Shown: one piece after another, positions 41,273-49,795 of the stretch
How the letters are laid out: the number at the start of each line of letters is the position of its first letter
How positions within the stretch are numbered: the stretch's first letter is position 1
Assembly: GCA_002842985.1 (NCBI GenBank)
Contig: PHEQ01000004.1
Coordinates: 1,273-65,272 of the forward strand
Source of the DNA: Alphaproteobacteria bacterium HGW-Alphaproteobacteria-1
GTDB taxonomy: Bacteria; Pseudomonadota; Alphaproteobacteria; Rhodobacterales; Rhodobacteraceae
Direction: 5' to 3'
Length of the DNA: 64,000 nt
Program-made: the position numbers and the translations under genes
Notes under the pieces: model-generated
Databases searched by the model: none
The model's input: the letters and a program-made list of their open reading frames with translations, nothing else
Told to the model about the DNA's origin: nothing

Positions 41273-42584
41273 CCATCCCCCGCTCAAGCGCCGGGTAGCG
41301 CAGGCCCAGCGTGATGCCGCGCGCAACGAAGCTGATCAGCAGCGCCAGCCAGAGGCCGTGATTGCCCAAGGCAGGCACCAGCGCGGCCACCGCCGCCACA
41401 TAGACCGCAAGGCTCAGCGCCATCATGTTGCGCATATCGCGCGAACGGGTCGCGCCGATGAAGATGCCGTCAAGCATGAAGGGGGCAAGGCCCAGCAGGG
41501 GCGCGGCCACGGTATAGGGCAAAAAGCGGCGCGCCTGCTCGCGAACCTCGGGCGCGGTTGTCATCAGGTCGATGATCGCGCCCCCAAAGAGCGCGAAGCC
41601 CGCGGCGATGCCCAGGCAGATGACAAAGCCCCAGAAGCTCGACAAAAGTGCGCCGCGCCTGAGCACGGTAAGCGCGCGCGCGCCGTAAGCCTGGCCAACA
41701 ATCGCCTCGGCGGCGAAGGCGAAGCCGTCGAGCGCATAGGCGGTGATGTTCAGAAACTGCAAAAGCACCTGATTGGCCGCCAGCGTCACGTCGCCGAAAC
41801 CCGCGCCGAGAAAGAGGAAAGACACGAAAATCGCCTGAAGCATGAGCGAACGCAGCAGGATATCACCATTGACCGAGGCCATGTTGCGCAGGCGCGCGCG
41901 GTCGAACACGCGCGGCCAATCGCGCCACGCGGGCACGGAAAACGCCGCGCGGCAAAACCAAAGGCCAAGCGCCAGACCGCCCCATTCGGCGATCACGGTG
42001 GCGCGCGCCACGCCTTCAACACCCCATCCCAGGCCAAGGACGAACCACAGATCAAGGCCCACATTGACCCCGTTCATCAGCACCTGAATACCGAGCACGG
42101 CGCGCGTGCGCTCTTGCGCGATGAGCCAGCCGGTGACGCCGTAAAGTGCGATCATCGCGGGCGCCGACCAGACCCGAATGGCCATGTAATCGCGCGCCAT
42201 CCCCTCGACCTCGGCGCTGGCGGGGGCGACAAGAAACGCCGCCGCGAAAAGCGGCCATTGCAGTGCGATGACCGCGACACCGCCCACAATCCCGATCATC
42301 AGCGCGCGGGTCAGCAACGCCGCCACCTCGCCCCCCTGCCCCGCGCCGAGCGCCTGACCGGTCAGGCCGGTCGTGCCCATGCGCAAAAAGCCGAAGACCC
42401 AGTAGACCCCTGTCAGGATGATCGCCCCCAGCCCGACCGCGCCTATGGGGGCGGCCAGGCCCAACTGCCCGACCACGCCGGTATCCACCGCGCCGAGAAT
42501 CGGCACGGTGGCGTTGGAAATCACGATGGGAATGGCGATTTTCAGGACCCGGCCATGGGTGACGGGCCGGGCCGTCTCAGCCAT
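41256..42584 (-). CDS. MATE family efflux transporter (DinF-type)
   Basis: A 442-aa membrane protein with 12 predicted helices in two similar halves: PIVISNATVPILGAVDTGVVGQLG...GAIILTGVYWVFGFLRMGTTGLTGQALGAGQ, and later FLNITAYALDGFAFAAEAIVGQAYGARAL. These are MATE/DinF hallmarks, exporting drugs or metabolites against Na+ or H+. It overlaps the thioesterase gene upstream by 8 bp, so three same-strand genes form an operon. Confidence 0.9.
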   Translation of the reverse strand: MAETARPVTHGRVLKIAIPIVISNATVPILGAVDTGVVGQLGLAAPIGAVGLGAIILTGVYWVFGFLRMGTTGLTGQALGAGQGGEVAALLTRALMIGIVGGVAVIALQWPLFAAAFLVAPASAEVEGMARDYMAIRVWSAPAMIALYGVTGWLIAQERTRAVLGIQVLMNGVNVGLDLWFVLGLGWGVEGVARATVIAEWGGLALGLWFCRAAFSVPAWRDWPRVFDRARLRNMASVNGDILLRSLMLQAIFVSFLFLGAGFGDVTLAANQVLLQFLNITAYALDGFAFAAEAIVGQAYGARALTVLRRGALLSSFWGFVICLGIAAGFALFGGAIIDLMTTAPEVREQARRFLPYTVAAPLLGLAPFMLDGIFIGATRSRDMRNMMALSLAVYVAAVAALVPALGNHGLWLALLISFVARGITLGLRYPALERGMVSPRS

Positions 42585-43089
42585 CGCGGCGCGGCATCAC
42601 GAAATGCCCGGTGGCCTGCGCGAAGGGGCGCGCGCGGTTGTCCTGCCATGCCTCGACATGCACGCTGGCATAGCGGCGGCCAGAGCGGTTGACCTGCGCG
42701 CGCGCATAGGCGTCTCTCGGCAAGCCGGAGCGCAGGTAATCGACTGTGAAATCGATCGTCTTGGGCAGGCGCGGCAGACGGCCCTCGGTCAGCGCAAGCG
42801 GATCGACCGCGCCGCTCTCGATCTCTTCCCAGAGGGTGGCCCAACTCAGCCCGATGATCGCGGTGATCTCCAGAAACGCCGCCGTCGCCCCGCCATGCAG
42901 CGCGGGCAGCAGCGGATTGCCGATGAGTTTCTCGTCAAACGGCATGATCGCGGTCAGTTCGTCGCCGCGCCGCTCGAACCCGACACCGAGAAACCCGATA
43001 TAGGGCACGCCATCCACAAGCGCCTTCAAGGCCGCATCGCGGCGCTGCTTGACGACCTGAACGGGTTCGGGACGGGTGCGCCGTGACAT
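42577..43089 (-). CDS. PaaI family hotdog thioesterase
   Basis: A 170-aa hotdog-fold acyl-CoA thioesterase. The motif LPALHGGATAAFLEITAIIGLSWATLWE holds the HGG active-site turn, followed by KTIDFTVDYLRSGLPRDAYARAQVNRSGRRYASVHVEAWQ. It is slightly longer than standard PaaI. The ATG at 43089 overlaps the stop of the upstream paralogue (ATGA). Two adjacent thioesterases upstream of an exporter suggest a small-acid or aromatic-CoA turnover module. Confidence 0.87.
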   Translation of the reverse strand: MSRRTRPEPVQVVKQRRDAALKALVDGVPYIGFLGVGFERRGDELTAIMPFDEKLIGNPLLPALHGGATAAFLEITAIIGLSWATLWEEIESGAVDPLALTEGRLPRLPKTIDFTVDYLRSGLPRDAYARAQVNRSGRRYASVHVEAWQDNRARPFAQATGHFVMPRRDG

Positions 43090-43511
43090 CACTTGCCCTC
43101 CACGGTAAAGGCGCCGGTGGCGGTGGCCACGGGCAAGGCCGCGTCATCGTCCATCGCGCGGGCGCGCACGAAGGCCACCGAACGGGTGATGTGGTAACAT
43201 TCGGCCTCGGCGCGGATCGTCTGTCCGGGCGTGGCAGGGCGCATGTAGTCGATGCGCAGATCAATCGTCGCGGTGCCGCCGGGGGCGTCGGGGTGGCTCA
43301 TCGCCGCCGCACCGCAACACGTATCCATCAGCGCCGAGACCGCGCCGCCATGAATCACGCCGGTCTCGGGGTCGCCAACGAATCGCGGGTCGTAATCCAT
43401 CTCGATCCGCGCCTGCCCCTCCTCCAGAAGCGTCAGCCGCATCCCGAGCGCGCGTGCATGCGGCAGCGCTTCCATGAATTGCCGTGCGATCCTGTCCTTC
43501 TGGCTTTCCAT
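43089..43511 (-). CDS. PaaI family hotdog thioesterase, second copy
   Basis: A 140-aa thioesterase with ETGVIHGGAVSALMDTCCGAAAMS (active-site HGG and Asp/Thr) and TIDLRIDYMRPATPGQTIRAEAECYHITRSVAFVRARAMDDD, the classic PaaI strand pattern. First gene of the three-gene minus-strand operon and divergent from the first MerR gene, 112 bp away. Likely hydrolyses CoA thioesters, perhaps linked to the beta-oxidation genes nearby. Confidence 0.88.
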   Translation of the reverse strand: MESQKDRIARQFMEALPHARALGMRLTLLEEGQARIEMDYDPRFVGDPETGVIHGGAVSALMDTCCGAAAMSHPDAPGGTATIDLRIDYMRPATPGQTIRAEAECYHITRSVAFVRARAMDDDAALPVATATGAFTVEGK

Positions 43512-43623
43512 CTTGCCTCCGCCGCTTTCGGGCCCTTTATGGCGGGCAAATCGGCGCGGGGGCAAGGGTGGCTGTTGCGCGGCAGGCAAGTTGGCCCTAA
43601 CCTTTCCCCAAAGGGAGGGAGGA

Positions 43624-43992
43624 ATGTCCGACAAGCGACTGTCCTTCAAGGAAATGTGCGCGCGCTTCGACGTGACCCCGCGCACACTGCGCTATTACGA
43701 ATATATCGAGCTGTTGCAGCCCGAGCGCGACGGGCGCGCCCGCTGGTATGGCCCGCGCGAATGCGCGCGCATGACGCTGATCCTGCGGGGCCGCAAATTC
43801 GGTTTCGCGCTCGAGGAAATCCGGCAATGGCTGCTCATCTACGAGAAAGAGGGCACCCGGGCGCAGATGCGTCACTGGATCGACCTGGCCGACCGCCAGC
43901 TTGCCGAACTGGCCGAGCAGCGCGCGCAGATCGACGACGCGATGGATGAGCTTCGCAAGCTGCGCGATGACACCAAGGCGAGTCTCGGCTGA
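43624..43992 (+). CDS. MerR family transcriptional regulator
   Basis: A 122-aa MerR-type regulator. The winged HTH is near the start (LSFKEMCARFDVTPRTLRYYEYIELLQPERDGRARWYGPRE), then a long dimerisation helix (LAEQRAQIDDAMDELRKLRDD). There are no metal-binding Cys. GGGAGG precedes the ATG. Similar regulators (LiuR-like) control branched-chain or fatty-acid catabolism in proteobacteria, in keeping with the downstream gene cluster. Confidence 0.88.
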   Translation: MSDKRLSFKEMCARFDVTPRTLRYYEYIELLQPERDGRARWYGPRECARMTLILRGRKFGFALEEIRQWLLIYEKEGTRAQMRHWIDLADRQLAELAEQRAQIDDAMDELRKLRDDTKASLG

Positions 43993-44040
43993 CGTGGCGG
44001 CAAGATAATTGCGCCGCGCACCGGTTTACCTTGCTTTATC

Positions 44041-44083
44041 TTACGTCAACTTCAAAGTGACGTGACGTAGCGGTTACGTAAAG
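44041..44083. promoter_or_regulatory. Cluster of TTACGT/TGACGT boxes upstream of the second MerR gene
   Basis: TTACGTCAA (44041-44049), TGACGTGACGTAG (44058-44070) and TTACGTAAAG (44074-44083) repeat an ACGT core at helical spacing. This resembles LiuR-type operator sequences that combine TTTACGT and ACGTAAA halves. It lies 70-115 bases before the second MerR start and suggests autoregulation. Confidence 0.45.
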
Positions 44084-44155
44084 CCGCGCGACTGTTGTAA
44101 CCATGGTCAAGGCCCCTCAGATTGTCGGCATATCCTGTGCGACAAGGGCAAAGCC

Positions 44156-44557
44156 ATGAGCGAGACAACCATGACCATCCGCGAGATGTGTGAGGCATTC
44201 GAAGTGACCCCCCGCACCCTGCGCTTCTACGAATCAAAAGAGCTTCTGTCGCCGATCCGGCAGGGGCAAAGGCGGCTCTTTACCCGGCGCGACCGCGCGC
44301 GGCTCAAGCTTATCCTGCGTGGCAAGCGCTTTGGCTTCAGCCTCGAGGAACTGCGGCAGTTACTCGACCTCTACGACAAGGGCGACCAGCAATACACGCA
44401 GATCACCGCCGCCTACGAGGTGGCGCAGGCCCGCCTTGCCGCGATGGAGACCGAGCGCGCCGAGCTTGACGCAGCGATCAACGACTTGCGCGAACAGATG
44501 ACATGGGGCGCGCGGATGCTCGCCTCGCTCAAGGACACCAAGAAAGCCGCCGAATAA
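44156..44557 (+). CDS. MerR family transcriptional regulator, second copy
   Basis: A 133-aa MerR paralogue of the gene at 43624 (TIREMCEAFEVTPRTLRFYESKELLSPIRQGQRRLFTRRDRARLKLILRGKRFGFSLEELRQLLDLYDKGD), with a coiled-coil C-terminus and no metal-binding Cys. It lies 30 bp upstream of the acyl-CoA dehydrogenase gene in the same direction, so it is probably in the beta-oxidation operon and controls it. Confidence 0.88.
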   Translation: MSETTMTIREMCEAFEVTPRTLRFYESKELLSPIRQGQRRLFTRRDRARLKLILRGKRFGFSLEELRQLLDLYDKGDQQYTQITAAYEVAQARLAAMETERAELDAAINDLREQMTWGARMLASLKDTKKAAE

Positions 44558-44587
44558 GCGACCTGACCGTTTCAAGGGAGAGAATAC

Positions 44588-46366
44588 ATGCCCAGCTACA
44601 CCGCCCCCACCCGCGACATGCAGTTCATCCTGCACGAGGTTCTCAACGTTTCGCAACAGGACGTGCCCGGCTATGCCGATCTGGAGCCGGAGTTCACCTC
44701 TGCCGTTCTGGAAGAAGCGGGCAAGATCGCGTCAGAAGTGCTGATGCCGCTCAATGCCGTGGGCGATACCGAGGGCTGCCACCTGGAAAACGGCGTGGTG
44801 CGCACGCCGACGGGGTTCAAGGCGGCCTTTGACGAGGTGCGCGGCGGCGGCTGGACGGCGCTTGACCTGCCCGAGGAATATGGCGGGCAATACATGCCCT
44901 ATATCCTCGGCACGGCGGTGGGCGAGATGTTCTCGGCGTCCAATCAGGCCTTTACCATGTATCATGGCCTGACCCATGGCGCGGCCTCGGCGATCCTTGT
45001 CCACGGCACCGAGGACCAGAAGGCGACATATCTGCCGAAGATGGCCACTTGCGACTGGACCGGCACGATGAACCTGACCGAGCCGCATTGCGGCACCGAT
45101 CTTGGCCTGATGCGCACCAAGGCCGAACCGCAGGGCGATGGCAGCTACAGGATCACGGGCCAGAAGATCTTCATCTCGGCGGGCGAGCATGACATGGCCG
45201 AGAACATCATCCATCTGGTGCTGGCCAAGATCCCCGGCGGACCCGAGGGGATCAAGGGCGTGTCGCTGTTCATTGTGCCGAAATTCATGGTGAACGAGGA
45301 TGGCAGCCTCGGGCCGCGCAACGGCGTGACCTGCGGCAAGATCGAAGAAAAGATGGGGATTCACGGCAATTCCACCTGCGTGATGAACTATGACGGGGCC
45401 ACCGGCTGGCTCTTGGGCGAAGAGCACAAGGGCATGCGGGCGATGTTCACCATGATGAACGAGGCGCGGATAGGTGTGGGCATGCAGGGTCTGGCACAGG
45501 CCGAGGTCGCCTATCAGAACGCGCTGGCCTATGCCAAGGACCGGCTTCAGGGCCGCGCCGTGACCGGCGACGCAAACCCCAACGGCCCCGCCGACCCGCT
45601 GATCGTGCATCCCGATATTCGCCGGTCGCTGATGGATCAGAAATCGTTCATCGAGGGCGCGCGTGCTTTCATGCTCTGGGGCGCGGAACTCATCGACCGT
45701 TCGCATCGTGGCGATGACGCCGCCGCCGAAGGGCTGATTTCGCTGATGACGCCGGTCATCAAGGGCTTTCTGACCGATGAGGGCTATGACATGACCGTGC
45801 GCGCCCAGCAGGTCTATGGCGGGCATGGCTATATCGAGGAATGGGGCATGTCGCAATTCACCCGCGACGCGCGCATTGCCATGATCTACGAAGGTGCCAA
45901 CGGCGTTCAGGCGCTCGATCTGGTCGGCCGCAAGCTGGCGCAGGATGGCGGCAAGCACGTCATGGCCTTCTTCGATCTGGTCAAGACCTTCCTCAAGGAA
46001 AACGAGGACAACGAGGCACTCAAGGCTGATTTCCTCGATCCGCTCAAGGCGGCGTCCAAGGATTTGCAAGCCTCGGCGATGTTCTTCATGCAGAACGGGA
46101 TGAAGAACCCCAACGCAGCACTCGCAGGCTCCTATGACTTCATGCACCTTTTCGGCCATGTCTGCCTTGGCCTGATGTGGGCGCGGATGGCAAAGGCAGC
46201 CCATGCGGCGCTCGACGCGGGCACCTCGGATGAGGCCTTCTACAAGACCAAGCTGGCGACGGGCCGTTTCTACATGAAGCGCCGCCTGCCCGCGACGGCG
46301 CTGCATCTGGCACGTATCCAGAGCGGCGCCGATACCGTCATGGCCCTTGAAGCCGAAGCGTTCTGA
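44588..46366 (+). CDS. Acyl-CoA dehydrogenase with C-terminal extension
   Basis: A 592-aa flavoenzyme of the large FadE/DmdC-like subgroup. It holds the FAD-binding and substrate regions [71 protein letters not shown] and [43 protein letters not shown], with Glu of YEGANG the likely base. The extra 130-aa C-terminal domain distinguishes it from normal 380-aa enzymes and is shared with DmdC (methylmercaptopropionyl-CoA dehydrogenase). Substrate unassigned. GGGAG precedes the start. Confidence 0.9.
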   Translation: MPSYTAPTRDMQFILHEVLNVSQQDVPGYADLEPEFTSAVLEEAGKIASEVLMPLNAVGDTEGCHLENGVVRTPTGFKAAFDEVRGGGWTALDLPEEYGGQYMPYILGTAVGEMFSASNQAFTMYHGLTHGAASAILVHGTEDQKATYLPKMATCDWTGTMNLTEPHCGTDLGLMRTKAEPQGDGSYRITGQKIFISAGEHDMAENIIHLVLAKIPGGPEGIKGVSLFIVPKFMVNEDGSLGPRNGVTCGKIEEKMGIHGNSTCVMNYDGATGWLLGEEHKGMRAMFTMMNEARIGVGMQGLAQAEVAYQNALAYAKDRLQGRAVTGDANPNGPADPLIVHPDIRRSLMDQKSFIEGARAFMLWGAELIDRSHRGDDAAAEGLISLMTPVIKGFLTDEGYDMTVRAQQVYGGHGYIEEWGMSQFTRDARIAMIYEGANGVQALDLVGRKLAQDGGKHVMAFFDLVKTFLKENEDNEALKADFLDPLKAASKDLQASAMFFMQNGMKNPNAALAGSYDFMHLFGHVCLGLMWARMAKAAHAALDAGTSDEAFYKTKLATGRFYMKRRLPATALHLARIQSGADTVMALEAEAF

Positions 46367-46393
46367 GGAGAGACCGCAAGGGAGGAAGGACAG

Positions 46394-46606
46394 ATGCCGA
46401 AACGCTTTCGCCTCACGCGCCGCTTCAACGCGGCGATGACCGAGGATGGTTATCGCCGGTTGCGCAAGTTCGCAGCCGAGGCGGGGCTCGACGAGGGCGA
46501 GGCACTGTCCTTCCTCTTCGAGAACTTCGACAGCGTGATCAATGAGGACACGTTTGCGCATCGGCTGCGTATCTTCAATTCGGAGCTCGAGTCGCGCAAA
46601 CGCTGA
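46394..46606 (+). CDS. Small ribbon-helix-helix-like protein inside the beta-oxidation operon
   Basis: A 70-aa basic protein. The sequence RFRLTRRFNAAMTEDGYRRL, then RKFAAEAGLDEGEALSFLFENFDSV, reads like one strand followed by two helices, the ribbon-helix-helix DNA-binding pattern. It starts 27 bp after the first dehydrogenase and ends 27 bp before the second, with its own GGAGGAAGG purine tract. It is retained inside a metabolic operon, so it may be a local regulator; the fold is inferred by eye. Confidence 0.6.
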   Translation: MPKRFRLTRRFNAAMTEDGYRRLRKFAAEAGLDEGEALSFLFENFDSVINEDTFAHRLRIFNSELESRKR

Positions 46607-46633
46607 GGCGTCAAAGGGAGGGGAGGCCCGGCC

Positions 46634-47767
46634 ATGACCTGGATGACAGACGAGCACCGGATGCTCGGCGAGATGGCAGCGAAATTCATCAATGATGAAT
46701 GGCGCCCGCATTACGAGCGTTGGCGCAAGGCCGGAATCATGGACCGCGAGACCTGGAATCAGGCGGGCGAGTTGGGTCTTCTCTGCCCCTCCATCCCCGA
46801 GGCATATGGCGGCGCGGGCGGCGATTTCGGCCATGAGGCAGTGATCTGTCTGGAACAGAGCCGCGCCAATCTGGCAAGCTGGGGCAACCCCATCCATTCC
46901 GGCATCGTCGCACATTATATCTTCGCCTACGGCTCCGAGGCGCAAAAGCAGAAATGGCTGCCCAAGATGGTCTCGGGCGAGATGGTCGGCGCGCTCGCCA
47001 TGACCGAGCCCGCCGCCGGATCCGATGTGCAGGGCATCAAGACCCGCGCGCTGCGCGATGGCAACGCCTACCGCCTCTCGGGGCAAAAGACCTTCATCAC
47101 CAACGGGCAACACGCCGAGTTGATCATCGTCGCGGCCAAGACTGACCCCAAGGAAGGCGCAAAGGGCATCTCGCTCGTGGTGGTCGAGACCGAAGGCGCG
47201 CAGGGCTTTGCGCGCGGGCGCAATCTCGAAAAGGTCGGGATGCACGCGGGCGATACGTCGGAGCTTTTCTTCGACAACGTCGAAATCCCGCCGGAGAACA
47301 TCTTGGGCGGCGAAGAGGGGCGCGGCTTTTACCAGATGATGGAACAATTGCCGCAAGAACGGCTGATCATCGCCTGCGGCGCGCAAGGCGCGATGGAGGG
47401 CGCTGTGGAGCGCACGGTTCGCTATGCCAAGGAGCGCCAGGCTTTCGGCGGCCCGATCCTGAGCTTCCAGAACACCCGCTTCAAGCTGGCCGAATGCCGG
47501 ACCAAGACCGCCGTCTGCCGCGCCTTCATGGATGAATGCATTGCCGAGCACATGCGCGGGGCGTTGAGCGTGGAAAAGGCCGCGATGGCAAAATACTGGC
47601 TGACCGATGCGCAGGGCGAGGTGCTGGACGAGTGCCTGCAACTGCATGGCGGCTATGGCTACATGCAGGAATACGACATCGCGGAAATGTGGGCCGATGC
47701 CCGCGTGCAGCGCATCTATGGCGGCACCAACGAGATCATGAAAGAGCTGATTGCGAGGGCGCTGTGA
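46634..47767 (+). CDS. Acyl-CoA dehydrogenase
   Basis: A 377-aa enzyme of standard acyl-CoA dehydrogenase length that introduces the alpha-beta double bond in acyl-CoA. The motifs are [97 protein letters not shown], and [43 protein letters not shown] with the catalytic Glu in YGGTNEI. In the same operon as the 592-aa dehydrogenase. Confidence 0.95.
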   Translation: MTWMTDEHRMLGEMAAKFINDEWRPHYERWRKAGIMDRETWNQAGELGLLCPSIPEAYGGAGGDFGHEAVICLEQSRANLASWGNPIHSGIVAHYIFAYGSEAQKQKWLPKMVSGEMVGALAMTEPAAGSDVQGIKTRALRDGNAYRLSGQKTFITNGQHAELIIVAAKTDPKEGAKGISLVVVETEGAQGFARGRNLEKVGMHAGDTSELFFDNVEIPPENILGGEEGRGFYQMMEQLPQERLIIACGAQGAMEGAVERTVRYAKERQAFGGPILSFQNTRFKLAECRTKTAVCRAFMDECIAEHMRGALSVEKAAMAKYWLTDAQGEVLDECLQLHGGYGYMQEYDIAEMWADARVQRIYGGTNEIMKELIARAL

Positions 47768-47802
47768 TGATCCGGGCAGCGCTCACTCTGCCGTGTCCGG
47801 AA

Positions 47803-47888
47803 CCGGGGGTTTCACACCCCCGGACCCCCGTGGAGTATTGGCGGAACGATGAACCGCGGCCCGCGTCTTCACTGTTCCAGAAATACTC
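47803..47888. repeat. Intergenic inverted-repeat element (REP-like)
   Basis: CCGGGGGT (47803-47810) and ACCCCCGG (47816-47823) form a tight hairpin, then CCCCCGTGGAGTATT follows. GAGTATT (47833-47839) recurs inverted as AATACTC (47882-47888), so the whole 86-bp unit folds as an outer stem around GC-rich hairpins. I recall similar CCCCCGGACCCCCG...GAGTATT units as frequent intergenic repeats in Roseobacter genomes; not verified here. It fills most of the gap before the GST gene. Confidence 0.5.
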
Positions 47889-47918
47889 AACTCAAACGCC
47901 GCGACCGGGAGCCACGTC

Positions 47919-48554
47919 ATGACTATCAAACTCCATTGCTTCGGCGAAAGCGGCAATGCCTACAAGGCGGCGCTGGCGCTGGAACTCTCGGGCCTCGACT
48001 GGGAGCCGGTCCTTGTCGATTTCTTCGGCGGCGAGACGCGGCAACCCGCGTTTCGCGCGCTCAACGTGATGGGCGAGGTGCCGGTGCTGGTGGATGGCGA
48101 CACCACCTTGACGCAATCGGGCGTCATGCAGATGTATATCACCGAGAAGACGGGCAAGTTCGGCGGCGAGACGCCTCAGGAGCGCCGCGAGGTGCTGCGC
48201 TGGATGTTCTGGGACAACCACAAGCTCAGCTCTCCGGCGGGAATGGTCCGCTTTCTGATGAACTTCCTGCCCGAGGAGAAGCGCCCGGCAGAGGTGATCG
48301 GCTTTACCCAGGCACGGCTCAAGGCGGCCTATGGTGCGCTCGACGCGCATCTGAAGGGCCGCGACTGGATCGTGGGCCGCGGGATCACCAATGCCGATCT
48401 GAGTTGCTGCGGCTATCTTTTCTATCCCGAACCCTTCGGTTTCGACCGCGAGGACTGGGCCAATATCGACCGGTGGCTTTCCAATATCGAGGGCCTGCCC
48501 GGCTGGAAACACCCTTACGACCTGATGCCCGGCAGCCCTGCTGACCGCGCGTGA
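47919..48554 (+). CDS. Glutathione S-transferase family protein
   Basis: A 211-aa GST. The N-terminal thioredoxin-like domain starts MTIKLHCFGESGNAYKAALALELSGLDWEPVLVDFFGGETRQP and has the cis-Pro region NVMGEVPVLVDGDTTLTQSGVMQMYI. The C-terminal helical domain contains GRDWIVGRGITNADLSCCGYLFYPE. It lies within the beta-oxidation cluster, 14 bp before the thiolase, and may detoxify reactive acyl or carbonyl intermediates. Confidence 0.9.
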   Translation: MTIKLHCFGESGNAYKAALALELSGLDWEPVLVDFFGGETRQPAFRALNVMGEVPVLVDGDTTLTQSGVMQMYITEKTGKFGGETPQERREVLRWMFWDNHKLSSPAGMVRFLMNFLPEEKRPAEVIGFTQARLKAAYGALDAHLKGRDWIVGRGITNADLSCCGYLFYPEPFGFDREDWANIDRWLSNIEGLPGWKHPYDLMPGSPADRA

Positions 48555-48568
48555 CAAAGGAGACCGAC

Positions 48569-49780
48569 ATGACCGATGCCTTCATCTATGACGCCGTGCG
48601 CAGCCCGCGCGGCAAGGGCCGCAAGGATGGCAGCCTGCACGAGGTGACCGCCGCGCGCCTTTCGGCGCAGGTGCTCAACGCGCTGAAAGAGCGCAACGGC
48701 CTTGAGGGCCATGCCGTCGAGGACGTGATCTGGGGCAATGTGACCCAGGTGGGCGAGCAGGGCGGGTGCCTTGCGCGGACCGCCGTGCTCGCCTCGGATC
48801 TTGACGAATCCATTCCCGGCCTTGCCATCAACCGGTTTTGTGCCTCGGGCATGGAGGCGGTGAACCTGGCCGCCAATCAGGTGCGCGCGGGCGCGGGCGA
48901 GGGCTATATCGCGGGCGGGGTCGAGATGATGGGCCGCGTGCCCATGGGCAGCGACGGGGCGGCGATTGCCGTCGATCCCTCGATCGCCATGGAGACCTAT
49001 TTCGTGCCGCAGGGCATCAGCGCGGATATCATCGCCACCGAATACGGGTTCACCCGCGACGAGGCCGACGCGCTTGCCATGGAATCGCAGCGCCGCGCCA
49101 AGGCGGCCTGGGATGACAAGCGGTTCGCGCGCTCGATCATCGAGGTGCGGGACCAGAACGGTTTGACCATCCTCGATCATGACGAATACATGCGCCCCGG
49201 CACCGACATGCAGACGCTGGGCGCGCTCAGCCCCGCCTTTCAGCAGATGGGCGAGGTGATGCCAGGCTTTGACGCCGTGGCCCGGCTCAAGTATCCGCAT
49301 CTGGAGCGGATCGAGCATATCCATCATGCGGGCAATTCGAGCGGGATCGTCGATGGCTCTGCGGGCGTGCTTGTCGGCTCGAAGGCGTTCGGCGAGAAAT
49401 GGGGGCTGAAACCCCGCGCGCGGATCGTGCAGACCACCAAGATCGGCACCGATCCGACGATCATGTTGACAGGGCCGGTGCCCGCCACCGAAAAGGCGCT
49501 GCGCGACAGCGGCATGGCGATCGGCGATATCGATCTTTTCGAGGTGAACGAGGCCTTTGCCAGCGTTGTGCTGCGCTTCATGCAGGCCTTTGATGTGGAC
49601 GCCTCCAAGGTCAACGTCAACGGCGGGTCCATCGCCATGGGCCATCCGCTGGGTGCGACGGGCGCCATGATCATCGGCACGCTTCTGGATGAGCTGGAGC
49701 GCACCGGCAAGGGCACGGGTCTGGCGACGCTGTGCATCGCGTCGGGCATGGGTGCTGCAACCATCATCGAGCGCGTGTAA
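48569..49780 (+). CDS. fadA: Acetyl-CoA C-acyltransferase (thiolase)
   Basis: A 403-aa thiolase for the last step of beta-oxidation. Nucleophile Cys 91 lies in NRFCASGMEAVNL. The GHP motif (NGGSIAMGHPLGATGAMIIGTLL) and second Cys (LCIASGMGAATII) are present, with DLFEVNEAFA before them. AAGGAG precedes ATG 48569, and fadB begins 15 bp after its stop, forming the trifunctional partner pair. Confidence 0.95.
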   Translation: MTDAFIYDAVRSPRGKGRKDGSLHEVTAARLSAQVLNALKERNGLEGHAVEDVIWGNVTQVGEQGGCLARTAVLASDLDESIPGLAINRFCASGMEAVNLAANQVRAGAGEGYIAGGVEMMGRVPMGSDGAAIAVDPSIAMETYFVPQGISADIIATEYGFTRDEADALAMESQRRAKAAWDDKRFARSIIEVRDQNGLTILDHDEYMRPGTDMQTLGALSPAFQQMGEVMPGFDAVARLKYPHLERIEHIHHAGNSSGIVDGSAGVLVGSKAFGEKWGLKPRARIVQTTKIGTDPTIMLTGPVPATEKALRDSGMAIGDIDLFEVNEAFASVVLRFMQAFDVDASKVNVNGGSIAMGHPLGATGAMIIGTLLDELERTGKGTGLATLCIASGMGAATIIERV

Positions 49781-49795
49781 GGGGAGTTGAGGACA

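Noticed and set aside
44732..47647. Long open frame antisense to the two acyl-CoA dehydrogenases
   Set aside because: Its product resembles no protein and mirrors strongly conserved genes; an artefact of high GC third positions.
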